A stretch of DNA of 64,000 bases. Source: Bradyrhizobium liaoningense (GTDB taxonomy: Bacteria > Pseudomonadota > Alphaproteobacteria > Rhizobiales > Xanthobacteraceae). The stretch is from the NCBI RefSeq assembly GCF_018130825.1, contig NZ_JAFCJS010000005.1:62001-126000 (forward strand), written 5' to 3'. A program made the position numbers and the translations under genes. The notes beneath the pieces were generated by a model. It made no database searches, was not told the origin of the DNA, and worked only from the letters and a program-made list of their open reading frames with translations. Shown one piece after another: positions 23,563-32,645 of this stretch; the stretch's first letter is position 1; each line of letters opens with the position of its first letter.

Positions 23563-24651
23563 TCAGAATCCATTGCGAAGAAGTGTCTGCAATTCGGCCT
23601 TGCTGAGGTTGCCAAGGCCAAGCGTATCGAGCGTTCGGCCGCCTTGTGCGAAGTCCTCGCCGCAGATCGCGCCACCGATCGCCAGGAAAGCGTTGGCCAG
23701 CGGCGTGGCCACGCCCGCCAGGCCGGCGACGGAGACCAGCAGCGCTAGCCCAAGCCGCAGATCCTCACGCATGTAGCGATGCTCGGTCAGCACGATGCGT
23801 TCGCGCCAATCGCCGGAATCGGTCAGGCGGTCATGCGAGCCGCGGCCGTACATCCAGATCTCACCCTCCTTCGCGTAGTGATGGGCGAGCGGGAAATGCG
23901 GCGCGCCGTAGCCGAGCGCCTCGCGTACCGCGATCCGCTCCGCGTCGAGTGCGTCGGTCACCCGGCGGATCGCGGCTTGTGTTCCTTCCTTGTGGATGTC
24001 CCATCGCTCGAAATGCTCGATCGGGCCGGCGTTCATCACGATCAGTGGTGGATGGATGATCGGGCCCGCATTCATCAGCGCGCCGGATAGCGCGTCGCCG
24101 CACGGCTCGATTGCACCAGGGAAGGCACGTCCGATCACTTCGAGCGCATGCGGCGCCTGGTCCAGCGGGAACACCCCGACCGGCAGCCGCTTTGCGCGGA
24201 TGGTGATCGCGACTTCGAACGGCCCATGCTTGCGGGTGAGCCAGGGCAGCGTGCCGGTCTCGGCAAAGCTCACCTGAGCGTGGTTGCCGACATCCCGTGC
24301 GGCCTGTGCGAAGATCATCGAGCCGAATGTCGCCGGCGGCAGGAATACGACCTGACCGTCCCGCAGATGTGGCGCGAGGAGCCGGGCAATGTCCGGCTGA
24401 GCGAAAGCCGGGGCAGGGCACAGGATCAGTTCGGCGCCGCTTGCCGCCTCGGCAATTTCGGTCGTAACCAGCGCCAGTTTGACGTCGTGCCGGCCGTGAT
24501 GATCCTTCACCACGATGCGAGAGCCGGCGTCACGATGTGCTGCCACCTGGTCTGCGTCGCGGCGCCAGAGCCGGACCTCGTGCCCAGACAGGGCAAAATC
24601 GCCTGCGGCCGCGAAAGAGCCGTTTCCCCCACCCAGGACCGCAATCTTCAA
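23563..24651 (-). CDS. octopine/opine-type dehydrogenase
   Basis: 362 residues with a Rossmann start (KIAVLGGGNGSFAAAGDFAL) and the helical C-terminal domain of the octopine/nopaline dehydrogenase family (MNAGPIIHPPLIVMNAGPI, then HHYAKEGEIWMYGRGSH). Such enzymes make or split N-(carboxyalkyl) amino acids, or reduce 2-oxo acids, with NAD(P). The start overlaps the ligase gene's stop by 4 bases; the next gene begins 3 bases after its stop. A true opine substrate is possible in a plant-associated bacterium but not shown. Confidence 0.75.
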   Translation of the reverse strand: MKIAVLGGGNGSFAAAGDFALSGHEVRLWRRDADQVAAHRDAGSRIVVKDHHGRHDVKLALVTTEIAEAASGAELILCPAPAFAQPDIARLLAPHLRDGQVVFLPPATFGSMIFAQAARDVGNHAQVSFAETGTLPWLTRKHGPFEVAITIRAKRLPVGVFPLDQAPHALEVIGRAFPGAIEPCGDALSGALMNAGPIIHPPLIVMNAGPIEHFERWDIHKEGTQAAIRRVTDALDAERIAVREALGYGAPHFPLAHHYAKEGEIWMYGRGSHDRLTDSGDWRERIVLTEHRYMREDLRLGLALLVSVAGLAGVATPLANAFLAIGGAICGEDFAQGGRTLDTLGLGNLSKAELQTLLRNGF

Positions 24652-26183
24652 GATGCTTCTCCTTGCGCGCGCGAGCGCGCATCAAGCTGTTTCAGCAGGA
24701 AATGCTGGACCTTGCCCAGCGCCGTACGTGGCAGGTCGGTGACGAAGACGATGTCACGCGGCACCTTATAACGCGCGAGCTGCGTCTGAAGATGCACTCT
24801 CAGTTCGTCCGCTTCGAGCCGGCAGCCTGACCGCCGGATGACATAGGCGATCGGCACCTCGTCCCAGCGCGGGTCGGGCCGGCCGATCACGGCGCATTCG
24901 CTGACATCGGGGTGTTCGAGCAGCACACGTTCGACCTCGGCCGGATAGACGTTCTCGCCGCCGGATATGATCATGTTCTTCTTGCGGTCGCGGACCCAGA
25001 GATAGCCGTCGGTGTCGCACAGGCCGATATCGCCGGTGCGATACCAGCCGTCGTGCAGCGCATCGCGTGTGGCATCCGCATTGCCCCAATATTCGAAAAA
25101 CACATTCGGGCCGCGCACCGCGATTTCCCCCGGCGTGCCGGCCGGCACTTCAGCGCCGGCTTGGTCGATCACCTTCGCCTCGCAGTACAGGCCGGCAAGT
25201 CCCGTCGATCCCGCACGCGAAAGGTCGCCGCCAAGCCGCGTGTAGACTGCGATGGGGCAGGTTTCCGTCGAGCCGTACACCTGAAGCACCGGGACGCCGC
25301 GCGCGACGAAGCGCTCGATCAGGTGGGGCGGCACGATGGTCGAACCGGTGGCGACGGCCTTGAGGGATGAGAGATCGGTCGAAGACCAGGCCGGATGCTC
25401 GCTCACGGCCTGGATGATCGCGGGTACCATGACCGTCAGGGTTGGACGTTCCTGTTCAATGGCAGCTAGTGCCGTGTCGGGCGTGAAGCGGGCATGTATC
25501 GTGACCGTCGCGCCGAGCTGAAGTGCCGGCGTGGTCTGGATGTTGAGACCGCCGACGTGGAAGAACGGCAGCACCGTCAGCACATGATCGTCGGACGTCA
25601 TGTTGTGCATGTGCTGGCTCATTACACCGTTCCAGAACAGCGCTTCCTGGCGCAGCACGGCGCCTTTCGGCCTTCCGGTCGTTCCCGACGTGTAGACGAT
25701 CAGGAGCGGACAGGAGAGATCGGTGTGCGGGTTGCGACCGTTGCCTTGGCCACAGGTCAGCAGGCTTTCGAATGTCGTGCCGCGAGGCGGCGTGAAATCG
25801 AAGCCGATGACGGCGGTACCCGGCGCAGTCTGCGCAAGCTCCGGGAGAATTCCCTCGAACGCCTGCTCGAGCACCAGCACCTTGGCACCCGCATCGGTGA
25901 GAATGAAGAGCTGCTCGGCGACCGCCAGCCGCCAGTTCAATGGCACCAGCATAGCCCCGAGTCGCGCGCATGCATAAAGCAGAACCAGATAGTCCGGCCG
26001 ATTCAGGCTGAGGATCGCAACGCGGTCGCCGCGACCGACGCCGAGCTCTTGCTTCAAGGCCGTGGCCGTTCGCTCGATGCGTGCGGCGAGTGCCGCGTAG
26101 CTCAGCCGTTCGCCTTCGAAGGCAATCGCTGTCTTGTCTGGCGCGAACGCCGCGTTGCGGTCGATCAGACTACAGAGGTCCAC
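24648..26183 (-). CDS. acyl-CoA ligase (AMP-forming)
   Basis: 511 residues of the ANL superfamily: P-loop YTSGTTGRPKGAVL, the A5 motif QVYGSTET, A7 YRTGDIGLCDTDGYLWV, A8 RKKNMIISGGENVYPAEVE and the catalytic Lys near the end in LPRTALGKVQ. It activates a carboxylic acid to its CoA ester with ATP in the cytoplasm. Substrate not readable; the cluster suggests an aromatic or branched acid. Coupled by 4-base overlap to the downstream dehydrogenase gene. Confidence 0.9.
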   Translation of the reverse strand: MDLCSLIDRNAAFAPDKTAIAFEGERLSYAALAARIERTATALKQELGVGRGDRVAILSLNRPDYLVLLYACARLGAMLVPLNWRLAVAEQLFILTDAGAKVLVLEQAFEGILPELAQTAPGTAVIGFDFTPPRGTTFESLLTCGQGNGRNPHTDLSCPLLIVYTSGTTGRPKGAVLRQEALFWNGVMSQHMHNMTSDDHVLTVLPFFHVGGLNIQTTPALQLGATVTIHARFTPDTALAAIEQERPTLTVMVPAIIQAVSEHPAWSSTDLSSLKAVATGSTIVPPHLIERFVARGVPVLQVYGSTETCPIAVYTRLGGDLSRAGSTGLAGLYCEAKVIDQAGAEVPAGTPGEIAVRGPNVFFEYWGNADATRDALHDGWYRTGDIGLCDTDGYLWVRDRKKNMIISGGENVYPAEVERVLLEHPDVSECAVIGRPDPRWDEVPIAYVIRRSGCRLEADELRVHLQTQLARYKVPRDIVFVTDLPRTALGKVQHFLLKQLDARSRAQGEAS

Positions 26184-26185
26184 CG

Positions 26186-27475
26186 TCAGTCGTCCGTCTC
26201 ACCGGCCTCGTACAGCGCCTCGCGCCCGATCCGGTCGAGACAGAGCTCGGCCGTCCAGGGCAGCATCAGGGAGCCGCACCGGCTATCGCGGTAGATGCGC
26301 TCCAGCGGCAACGACCGGAGCATGGCCTGGCCGCCGCAGGTGCGGATCGCAAGCGCCGCGAGCTCATTGGCACCTTCCATCACCGAATATTGTGCGGCGT
26401 AGGCGCGCAGAACCTGCTCCTTGCTCGGATTGGCGCGGGCTTCGGTGACCGCCTGGAACCAGATCGACTTGATCTGCTCAAGCTTGATCTGCATCTGCGC
26501 GACCGCGATCTGCTTGGTCGGATACATCCGTCGCTTGACCGGCGGCATCCCGGGCACCTCGCCGCGCAGATAGCGCACCGTGAAGTCATAGGCTGCCTGC
26601 GCGAGGCCCATATAGGTCGGCGACAGCGTCAGAAACATGTGCGGCCAGCGCATCGCAGCCTGAAAATAGACCCCGCGCGGCATCAGCGCCGAATCCTCCG
26701 GGACGAACACATCCTTGAACAGCAGTGTTCGCGAGACCGTTCCACGCATGCCGAGCGGATCCCAATCGCCGACAACGGAGACGCCATCCGATTTCGCGGC
26801 GATCGCGAGGTAAAGGGTGTTGCGGCGCGAGGCCTTCTCGCCTTTCTCGATCTCGGTGCAAAGCACGCCGTAGTAGTCGGCGTGGCCGGAGAGCGACGCA
26901 AAGATCTTCTTGCCGTTGACGATCCAGCCACCGTCCACCGGCCTTGCTTCCGTGCCGAAGGCAACGCCGCCCGCAGCCGCCGCGCCGCCCTCGGAGAAGG
27001 GCTGTGAATAGATCGCGCCGTCCTCGACGATGCGCTTGTAATGGACTGCGCGCCGCCGCTCGTGCTCGGCGCGGATTTCCGTATCCATGTCGAGATCGTC
27101 GGCGAGGGGCCCCGACCACAGGGTCGAGCAGACATGCATGTTCCAGGTTAGCGCTGTCGCGCCGCAATAGCGGCCGATTTCGGCGGCTGCGAGCGCATAA
27201 GTCTGGTAGTTCGCGCCAAGCCCGCCATGCTTTTTGGGGACGGCGATGCCGAGCAGACCGGTCCGGTGCAGATCGCGATAATTCTCCGTCGGAAAGATCG
27301 CCTCGCGATCGTAGGTCGCCGCGCGGCCGGCGAACACGCTCTGGCCGATTTCACGGGCGCGCGTGATGATGCCGGCTTGCTCGTCACTCAGGCGGAATGC
27401 GACAGGGTCGAAGATCGGCGCATCCAGCGCGACCTTGTCGCTCGCGCCGATAGTCTTGCTGACTTGCATGGTCAT
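26186..27475 (-). CDS. acyl-CoA dehydrogenase family protein
   Basis: 429 residues with the usual order: helical N-terminus (GLLGIAVPKKHGGLG), beta domain (QPFSEGGAAAAGG, WIVNGKKIFASLSGHADYY, GMRGTVSRTLLFKDVFVP) and C-terminal helices (AIRTCGGQAMLRSLPLERIY). The C-terminal RIYRDSRCGSLM resembles dehydrogenases rather than the oxygenase branch, but the catalytic base is not evident by eye. Ends 2 bases before the ligase gene. Confidence 0.8.
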   Translation of the reverse strand: MTMQVSKTIGASDKVALDAPIFDPVAFRLSDEQAGIITRAREIGQSVFAGRAATYDREAIFPTENYRDLHRTGLLGIAVPKKHGGLGANYQTYALAAAEIGRYCGATALTWNMHVCSTLWSGPLADDLDMDTEIRAEHERRRAVHYKRIVEDGAIYSQPFSEGGAAAAGGVAFGTEARPVDGGWIVNGKKIFASLSGHADYYGVLCTEIEKGEKASRRNTLYLAIAAKSDGVSVVGDWDPLGMRGTVSRTLLFKDVFVPEDSALMPRGVYFQAAMRWPHMFLTLSPTYMGLAQAAYDFTVRYLRGEVPGMPPVKRRMYPTKQIAVAQMQIKLEQIKSIWFQAVTEARANPSKEQVLRAYAAQYSVMEGANELAALAIRTCGGQAMLRSLPLERIYRDSRCGSLMLPWTAELCLDRIGREALYEAGETDD

Positions 27476-27487
27476 TGCCTAGTCACC

Positions 27488-28303
27488 TTACGATTTGGTC
27501 GCGACGGAATGCAGGAATCGGCCGAGTGCCTCATCGAAAGCGTCGGGCCGCTCAAGGTTGGCTAGGTGGCCGACGCCGGCGAGTTCGATATATTCGGCAG
27601 AAGGGATGTAGGTCGCCGTCTTCGCCATCATTGGCGCCGGCGCATTGTTGTCCTTGGAGCCGGACAGCAGCAGCGTCGGCACGGAAATGTCCTTGAGCGT
27701 GCTGCGCTGATCAAAGCCGATCAGGGCCAGCATCATGGCGCGATAGCTTGCCTCCGGCACGCTCGCCATGCACTCGCGCGCAAGCTCAATTCCGCTCGGA
27801 TCCGGATCGTCGCCGACAAGCTCTTTCACAAGCGAGGGCGCCAGCGACCTCATCGTCTCGCCGCGGTCGAGCGGCCCGAGCCGTGCGGCGATGAACGATT
27901 TCTGCCAGTCGCCGTCGGCCTTGCCGAAAGCCGGGCTGGTCTGCGCCAGGACGACTGCGCGCGCTAGTTTCGGCGATTGCACCAGCCATTTCTGGACGAT
28001 CATGCCGCCAATGGAATGGCCGACCAGAATTGGCTTGGTCGCACCAAGCTGCTCGATGAATCGCTGGAGCGCATCCGCCAGGGCAGCGATACTGACGCTG
28101 GCGAGCGGTTCGGACCCGCCATAACCCGGCATGTCCCATGCCATCGCGCGAAAGCGGCGGCCGAATGTGGCAAGCTGGTGCCGCCAGGCGCGCGCCGCGC
28201 CGCCGATGCCGTGTAGAAAGATCAAGGGTACCGCATCGGAAGCGCCCGCAGCTTCATAGGCGAAGCGTCCGTCCTTTGTTATCATTGGCGCAGACTGCGA
28301 CAC
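27488..28303 (-). CDS. alpha/beta hydrolase
   Basis: 271 residues: oxyanion-hole HGIGG near 31-35, nucleophile Ser97 in GHSIGGM, the acid in GSKDNNAP and the His in GVGHLAN near the C-terminus, so the triad is complete. It resembles 3-oxoadipate enol-lactonases and C-C hydrolases that open or trim ring-cleavage products. First gene of a five-gene minus operon; an operator-like palindrome lies 62 bases upstream. Confidence 0.85.
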   Translation of the reverse strand: MSQSAPMITKDGRFAYEAAGASDAVPLIFLHGIGGAARAWRHQLATFGRRFRAMAWDMPGYGGSEPLASVSIAALADALQRFIEQLGATKPILVGHSIGGMIVQKWLVQSPKLARAVVLAQTSPAFGKADGDWQKSFIAARLGPLDRGETMRSLAPSLVKELVGDDPDPSGIELARECMASVPEASYRAMMLALIGFDQRSTLKDISVPTLLLSGSKDNNAPAPMMAKTATYIPSAEYIELAGVGHLANLERPDAFDEALGRFLHSVATKS

Positions 28304-28364
28304 GCGACATCCTTTTGCTTGGCCCCATGATGCTAACAGGCCTGTGGGGGATGGAAAGAGATAA

Positions 28365-28378
28365 TTTTATACTTAAAG
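28365..28378. promoter_or_regulatory. MarR-type operator, site 1
   Basis: TTTTATACTTAAAG, 11 of 14 positions as in TTTTAAGCTTAAAA, in the divergent region 62 bases upstream of the hydrolase-first minus operon. The weakest of the six sites. Confidence 0.45.
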
Positions 28379-28442
28379 CAATTTCCGGGCCGGTCTCTGA
28401 CACGCAACCGTTTACGGGCAATCGGCGCTTTCGTTGCAAAAA

Positions 28443-28456
28443 TTTGAAGTTTAAAA
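28443..28456. promoter_or_regulatory. MarR-type operator, site 2
   Basis: TTTGAAGTTTAAAA, 43 bases upstream of the SDR gene start, where a repressor would cover the promoter. See the regulator at 35846. Confidence 0.6.
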
Positions 28457-28498
28457 TATATCCGAACGAGCGATCAGAATATCCCGAGGAGCCAGCGC

Positions 28499-29260
28499 AT
28501 GTCCGCATTGCCGCAATCGCCGCACGCGCTGGTGACCGGTGGCGGCCGCGGCATCGGTCGCGCGATTGCAGCCGCTCTCGTCGGGGCCGGCGCAACCGTG
28601 ACGGTGCTCGGCCGGAACGCCGCAACTCTCGAAGAGGCGATCAAAGCGGGAGCCGCGCATTTTTCAGCCGTCGCCGACGTCTCGGACGAGGTGGCGCTGA
28701 ACGCTGCGGTCGCGGAAGCGGCTGCGCGCCAGCCGATCGATATCCTGGTCGCCAACGCGGGCAGCGCCGAATCCGCACCGTTCGTGAAATCGGACAGCGC
28801 CCTTTTCTCGCGCATGATGGACGTCAACTTCATGGGCGTGGTCCATGCTATCCGCGCAGTGGTGCCGGAGATGAAGGATCGGCCCTATGGACGCATCGTG
28901 GCAGTTGCCTCGACGGCCGGACTCAAGGGGTACGCTTATGTCAGCGCGTACACTGCGGCCAAGCACGCCGTGGTCGGTCTCGTGCGATCGCTCGCCCTCG
29001 AAATGGCCGGCAGCAATGTGACGGTGAATGCCGTGTGTCCGGGTTTCACCGACACGGATCTCGTCGCCGGCAGCATCGAAAATATCATGAAGAAGACGGG
29101 CCGGAGTCGGGAGCATGCGATTGCGGACCTCGCCAAGCACAATCCGCAAGGGCGGCTGATCACACCGCAGGAGGTGGCGGACGCCGTGCTCTGGTTGTGC
29201 GGCGAGGGCGCCGGTGCGATCACCGGGCAGGCGATCGCGGTTGCCGGTGGTGAGATCTAG
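28499..29260 (+). CDS. short-chain dehydrogenase/reductase
   Basis: 253 residues: cofactor motif TGGGRGIGRAI, NAG in ILVANAGSAES, catalytic Ser in VASTAG and YTAAK as catalytic Tyr-Lys, then VCPGFTDTDLV. Oxidises or reduces a hydroxy/keto group with NAD(P). In the 2-aminobenzoyl-CoA setting it would fit the 3-hydroxyacyl-CoA dehydrogenase or ring-ketone reduction step. Followed by the enoyl-CoA hydratase gene after 39 bases; operator site 2 lies in front. Confidence 0.9.
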   Translation: MSALPQSPHALVTGGGRGIGRAIAAALVGAGATVTVLGRNAATLEEAIKAGAAHFSAVADVSDEVALNAAVAEAAARQPIDILVANAGSAESAPFVKSDSALFSRMMDVNFMGVVHAIRAVVPEMKDRPYGRIVAVASTAGLKGYAYVSAYTAAKHAVVGLVRSLALEMAGSNVTVNAVCPGFTDTDLVAGSIENIMKKTGRSREHAIADLAKHNPQGRLITPQEVADAVLWLCGEGAGAITGQAIAVAGGEI

Positions 29261-29299
29261 CGTGACGTGGGTTCAGAACAGGACGGCCAAGGAGATCAT

Positions 29300-30136
29300 A
29301 TGAGCAGACCAGCCAATCCCGTGACCGTACCGCTCGCGGATTATTCGCCGCAGCACTTCCTGCTGGCCGTTGTCGACGGTGTTGCCACGGTGACACTCAA
29401 CCGTCCCGAGCGGAAGAATCCGCTGACGTTCGAGAGCTACCGGGAACTGACGGATTTTTTCCGCGCCTGCGCCTTCGACGACGCGGTTAAGTCCATCATT
29501 GTGACTGGCGCCGGCGGCAATTTCTCGTCCGGCGGTGATGTGTTCGAGATCATCGGCCCGCTGGTGAAGATGGACACCAAGGGGCTGACGGCCTTCACGC
29601 GGATGACCGGTGATCTCGTCAAGGCGATGCGAGCCTGTCCGCAGCCGATCGTGGCTGCGGTCGAAGGCATCTGCGCCGGTGCCGGCGCGATCATCGCCAT
29701 GGCCTCCGATATGAGGCTTGCGGCCAGCGGTGCCAAGGTCGCATTCCTGTTCAACAAGGTTGGCCTTGCCGGCTGCGACATGGGGGCCTGTGCCATCCTG
29801 CCGCGGATCATCGGGCAGTCCCGCGCCTCCGAGTTGCTCTATACGGGCCGGTTCATGACCGCGGAGGAGGGCGAGCGCTGGGGCTTCTTCAGCCGCATCG
29901 TCACGCCGGAGCAGGTGCTGCCGCAGGCGCAAATCCTGGCCAAGCAGGTCGCGGAAGGGCCGACCTTCGCCAACACCATGACCAAGCGGATGCTGGCGAT
30001 GGAATGGGCGATGTCGGTGGAGGAGGCGATCGAGGCGGAAGCCGTTGCCCAGGCGCTGTGCATGACCACGGCGGACTTCGAGCGGGCTTTCGAGGCCTTC
30101 GCCAACAAGGTCAAGCCGGTCTTCAGGGGCGACTGA
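29300..30136 (+). CDS. enoyl-CoA hydratase/isomerase family protein
   Basis: 278 residues of the crotonase fold: VTLNRPERKNPL, the first oxyanion loop GAGGNFSSGGD, the second VEGICAGAGAIIAMASDM, and KVGLAGCDMGACAILPRIIG. It hydrates or isomerises unsaturated CoA esters, or opens a ring. The ATG at 29300 follows AAGGAG. It lies between the SDR and the 2-aminobenzoyl-CoA monooxygenase, the same company kept by hydratase genes in the Azoarcus evansii anthranilate cluster as I recall it. Confidence 0.9.
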   Translation: MSRPANPVTVPLADYSPQHFLLAVVDGVATVTLNRPERKNPLTFESYRELTDFFRACAFDDAVKSIIVTGAGGNFSSGGDVFEIIGPLVKMDTKGLTAFTRMTGDLVKAMRACPQPIVAAVEGICAGAGAIIAMASDMRLAASGAKVAFLFNKVGLAGCDMGACAILPRIIGQSRASELLYTGRFMTAEEGERWGFFSRIVTPEQVLPQAQILAKQVAEGPTFANTMTKRMLAMEWAMSVEEAIEAEAVAQALCMTTADFERAFEAFANKVKPVFRGD

Positions 30137-30189
30137 GCCGCCAGCTATTATCCGCAGCCAAGCCAGCGACGGGGACTTGCGTGGAATTA

Positions 30190-30203
30190 TTTTAGGCTTA
30201 AAA
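30190..30203. promoter_or_regulatory. MarR-type operator, site 3
   Basis: TTTTAGGCTTAAAA, 13 of 14 positions as in the palindrome, ending 35 bases before the monooxygenase/reductase start. Confidence 0.65.
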
Positions 30204-30238
30204 TAGTTTTCATGGCCGGGTGAATTGGCGAGGCTCCC

Positions 30239-32590
30239 ATGAAAGTCGCGATCATCGGTGGCGGACCTGCGGGTCTCTACGCTGCGATCCTGCTGAAGAA
30301 GCAGCGGCCAAGCGCCGACATCACGGTGTATGAGCGCAATCGGCCCGACGACACCTTCGGCTTCGGCGTGGTGTTCTCGGATGCGACGCTCGACAATTTC
30401 GAGAAGCACGATCTTCCGAGCTATCGCCGCATCACCCAGGAGTTCGCCTATTGGGACGATATCGCCGTGCATTTCCGCGGCACCGTCCATCGGGTCGGCG
30501 GCAACGGCTTTTGCGGTTGCTCACGGCAGAAGCTGCTGCTGATCCTCCAGGAGCGCGCGCGCGAGCTTGGCGTCGTGCTGCTGTTCGAGGTGGACATCGA
30601 CGATGAAGCCCGCTTCGCCGATGCCGATCTCGTCGTGCTCGCCGATGGCATCAACAGCCGCTTCCGCGAGAAATACGTCGAGCATTTCCAGCCGGAGGTC
30701 GATGTCCGCGCCAACAAGTTCGCCTGGATGGGCTCGACCAGGCCGCTCGATGCCTTCACCTTCATCTTCCAGGAGACCGAGTGGGGGCCGTTCATCGCCC
30801 ACGCCTATCAGTACGAGGCTGGGCACTCGACCTGGATCTTTGAGACCGATCCGCAGACCTTCGAGCGGGCAGGGCTGACCGGGCTGAACGAGCAAGAGTC
30901 CGCCGCGCGGATGGCAGACATCTTCGGCTGGTTCCTCGACGGCCATAAGCTGCTCACGAACCGCTCGATGTGGCGCAATTTCCCGATGATCCGCAGCAAG
31001 CGCTGGGTCAAGGACAACATGGTCCTGCTCGGCGACGCCAAGGCGAGTGCGCATTTCTCGATCGGCTCGGGCACCAAGCTCGCAATGGAGGACGCGATTG
31101 CGCTCGCCGAGGCGATGCAGAACGCTCCCAGTATCAAGGCGGCGCTGGAAGTTTACGAGCACGGCCGCCGTGAGGAGGTCGAAAAGACGCAGCACGCCGC
31201 CGACGTCTCGCTGGTCTGGTTCGAGCACGTCGATCGCTTCTGGGATTTCGATCCCGTGCAGTTCGCCTTTGGCGTGATGACGCGCTCGAAGGCGATCACC
31301 TACGACAACCTCAAACTTCGTGCGCCCGATTTTGTAGCCGAGGTCGAAAAATCCTTCGCAAAGCAGGTTCGCAGCAGCGGCTTCGACGTCGACACCAATA
31401 AGCCCATGGTGCCGCTGTTCCAGCCGTTCCGCTTGCGCGAGATGGAGATCGCCAATCGCGCCGTGATGTCGCCGATGTGCATGTATTCGGCGAAGGAGGG
31501 CGTGCCGACAGATTTCCACCTCGTGCATTACGGCTCGCGCGCGATCGGCGGCGCCGGGTTGATCTTCACCGAGATGACATGTGTCAGTCGCGATGCCCGG
31601 ATCACGCCCGGCTGCGCCGGCTTGTGGAACGACGAGCAGGAGACGGCGTGGCGCCGGATCGTGGATTTTGTTCACGGTAATTCGGCTGCAAAGATCTGCC
31701 TGCAACTCGGGCATGCCGGCCGTAAAGGTGCGACCAGGCTGATGTGGGACGGAATGGACCGTCCGCTGGCGGAGGGCGGCTGGGACGTGGTCTCGGCATC
31801 GCCGCTACCTTATTTCCCGGATAGCCGGGTCCCGCGCGAGCTTGATCGCGCCGGCATGAACGCGGTGAGGGACTCTTTCGTTGCAGCGGCCGAGCGCGGC
31901 GAACGCTGCGGCTTCGACATGTTGGAGCTGCATAGCGCTCACGGATATCTGCTCGCGAGCTTCATCTCGCCGCTGACGAACTCCCGGACGGACGAGTACG
32001 GCGGCTCGCTCGAAAATCGCCTCCGTTTCCCGCTCGAGATCTTCGAGGCATTGCGCGCGGTGTGGCCGTCGCACAAGCCGATGTCGGTGCGCATTTCCGC
32101 GACCGACTGGGCTGATGGCGGCATCATTGGTGACGACGCGGTAGCCATCGCCCGCGCGTTCGCTGAGGCCGGTGTCGATCTCGTCGACGTCTCGACCGGG
32201 CAGACCGTGCGCGATGCGCAGCCGGTCTATGGGCGCATGTTCCAGACGCCGTTCTCGGACCAGGTCCGCAACGAGGCGCGCGTCGCCACCATGTGCGTCG
32301 GCAACATCACGACGGCAGATCAAGCCAACACCATCCTGGCGGCCGGCCGGGCGGATCTCGTCGCGCTCGGGCGCCCGCATCTGGTCGATCCTTTCTTCAC
32401 CATGAAGGCGGCGGCCTGGTACGGCGCGGACGACGCCTTCTGCCCGCCGCAATACCTTCCCGGAAAGGATCAGATTTTCCGGAACAGCGTGCGTGACCGG
32501 CAGGATCTCGAGGAGCTTAGAATTAAGGCTAAGCCCAAGACCCGGGCCGAGCTGAAGGCGGAGGCGACAAAGCCGCTTGCGGCGGAGTGA
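30239..32590 (+). CDS. 2-aminobenzoyl-CoA monooxygenase/reductase (fused FAD hydroxylase and OYE)
   Basis: 783 residues, two flavoprotein halves. Residues 1-375: class A hydroxylase with AIIGGGPAGLYAAILLKKQR, FGVVFSDATLDNFEKHD and MVLLGDAKASAHFSIGSGTK. Residues 385-770: old-yellow-enzyme barrel with FRLREMEIANRAVMSPMCMY, QLGHAGRKG, ELHSAHGYLLASFISPLTN and VALGRPHLVDPFF. This fusion is known from the 2-aminobenzoyl-CoA monooxygenase/reductase of Azoarcus evansii, which hydroxylates and then reduces the ring of anthraniloyl-CoA; salicylyl-CoA 5-hydroxylases share it. The ligase of the 2-aminobenzoate type in the same cluster favours anthranilate. Operator site 3 lies directly upstream. Confidence 0.85.
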   Translation: MKVAIIGGGPAGLYAAILLKKQRPSADITVYERNRPDDTFGFGVVFSDATLDNFEKHDLPSYRRITQEFAYWDDIAVHFRGTVHRVGGNGFCGCSRQKLLLILQERARELGVVLLFEVDIDDEARFADADLVVLADGINSRFREKYVEHFQPEVDVRANKFAWMGSTRPLDAFTFIFQETEWGPFIAHAYQYEAGHSTWIFETDPQTFERAGLTGLNEQESAARMADIFGWFLDGHKLLTNRSMWRNFPMIRSKRWVKDNMVLLGDAKASAHFSIGSGTKLAMEDAIALAEAMQNAPSIKAALEVYEHGRREEVEKTQHAADVSLVWFEHVDRFWDFDPVQFAFGVMTRSKAITYDNLKLRAPDFVAEVEKSFAKQVRSSGFDVDTNKPMVPLFQPFRLREMEIANRAVMSPMCMYSAKEGVPTDFHLVHYGSRAIGGAGLIFTEMTCVSRDARITPGCAGLWNDEQETAWRRIVDFVHGNSAAKICLQLGHAGRKGATRLMWDGMDRPLAEGGWDVVSASPLPYFPDSRVPRELDRAGMNAVRDSFVAAAERGERCGFDMLELHSAHGYLLASFISPLTNSRTDEYGGSLENRLRFPLEIFEALRAVWPSHKPMSVRISATDWADGGIIGDDAVAIARAFAEAGVDLVDVSTGQTVRDAQPVYGRMFQTPFSDQVRNEARVATMCVGNITTADQANTILAAGRADLVALGRPHLVDPFFTMKAAAWYGADDAFCPPQYLPGKDQIFRNSVRDRQDLEELRIKAKPKTRAELKAEATKPLAAE

Positions 32591-32645
32591 CCGCCCATGC
32601 GACGTTAACCCCATTGCCTGGCGTATTTCGAGTGGAGTAAGGGCG

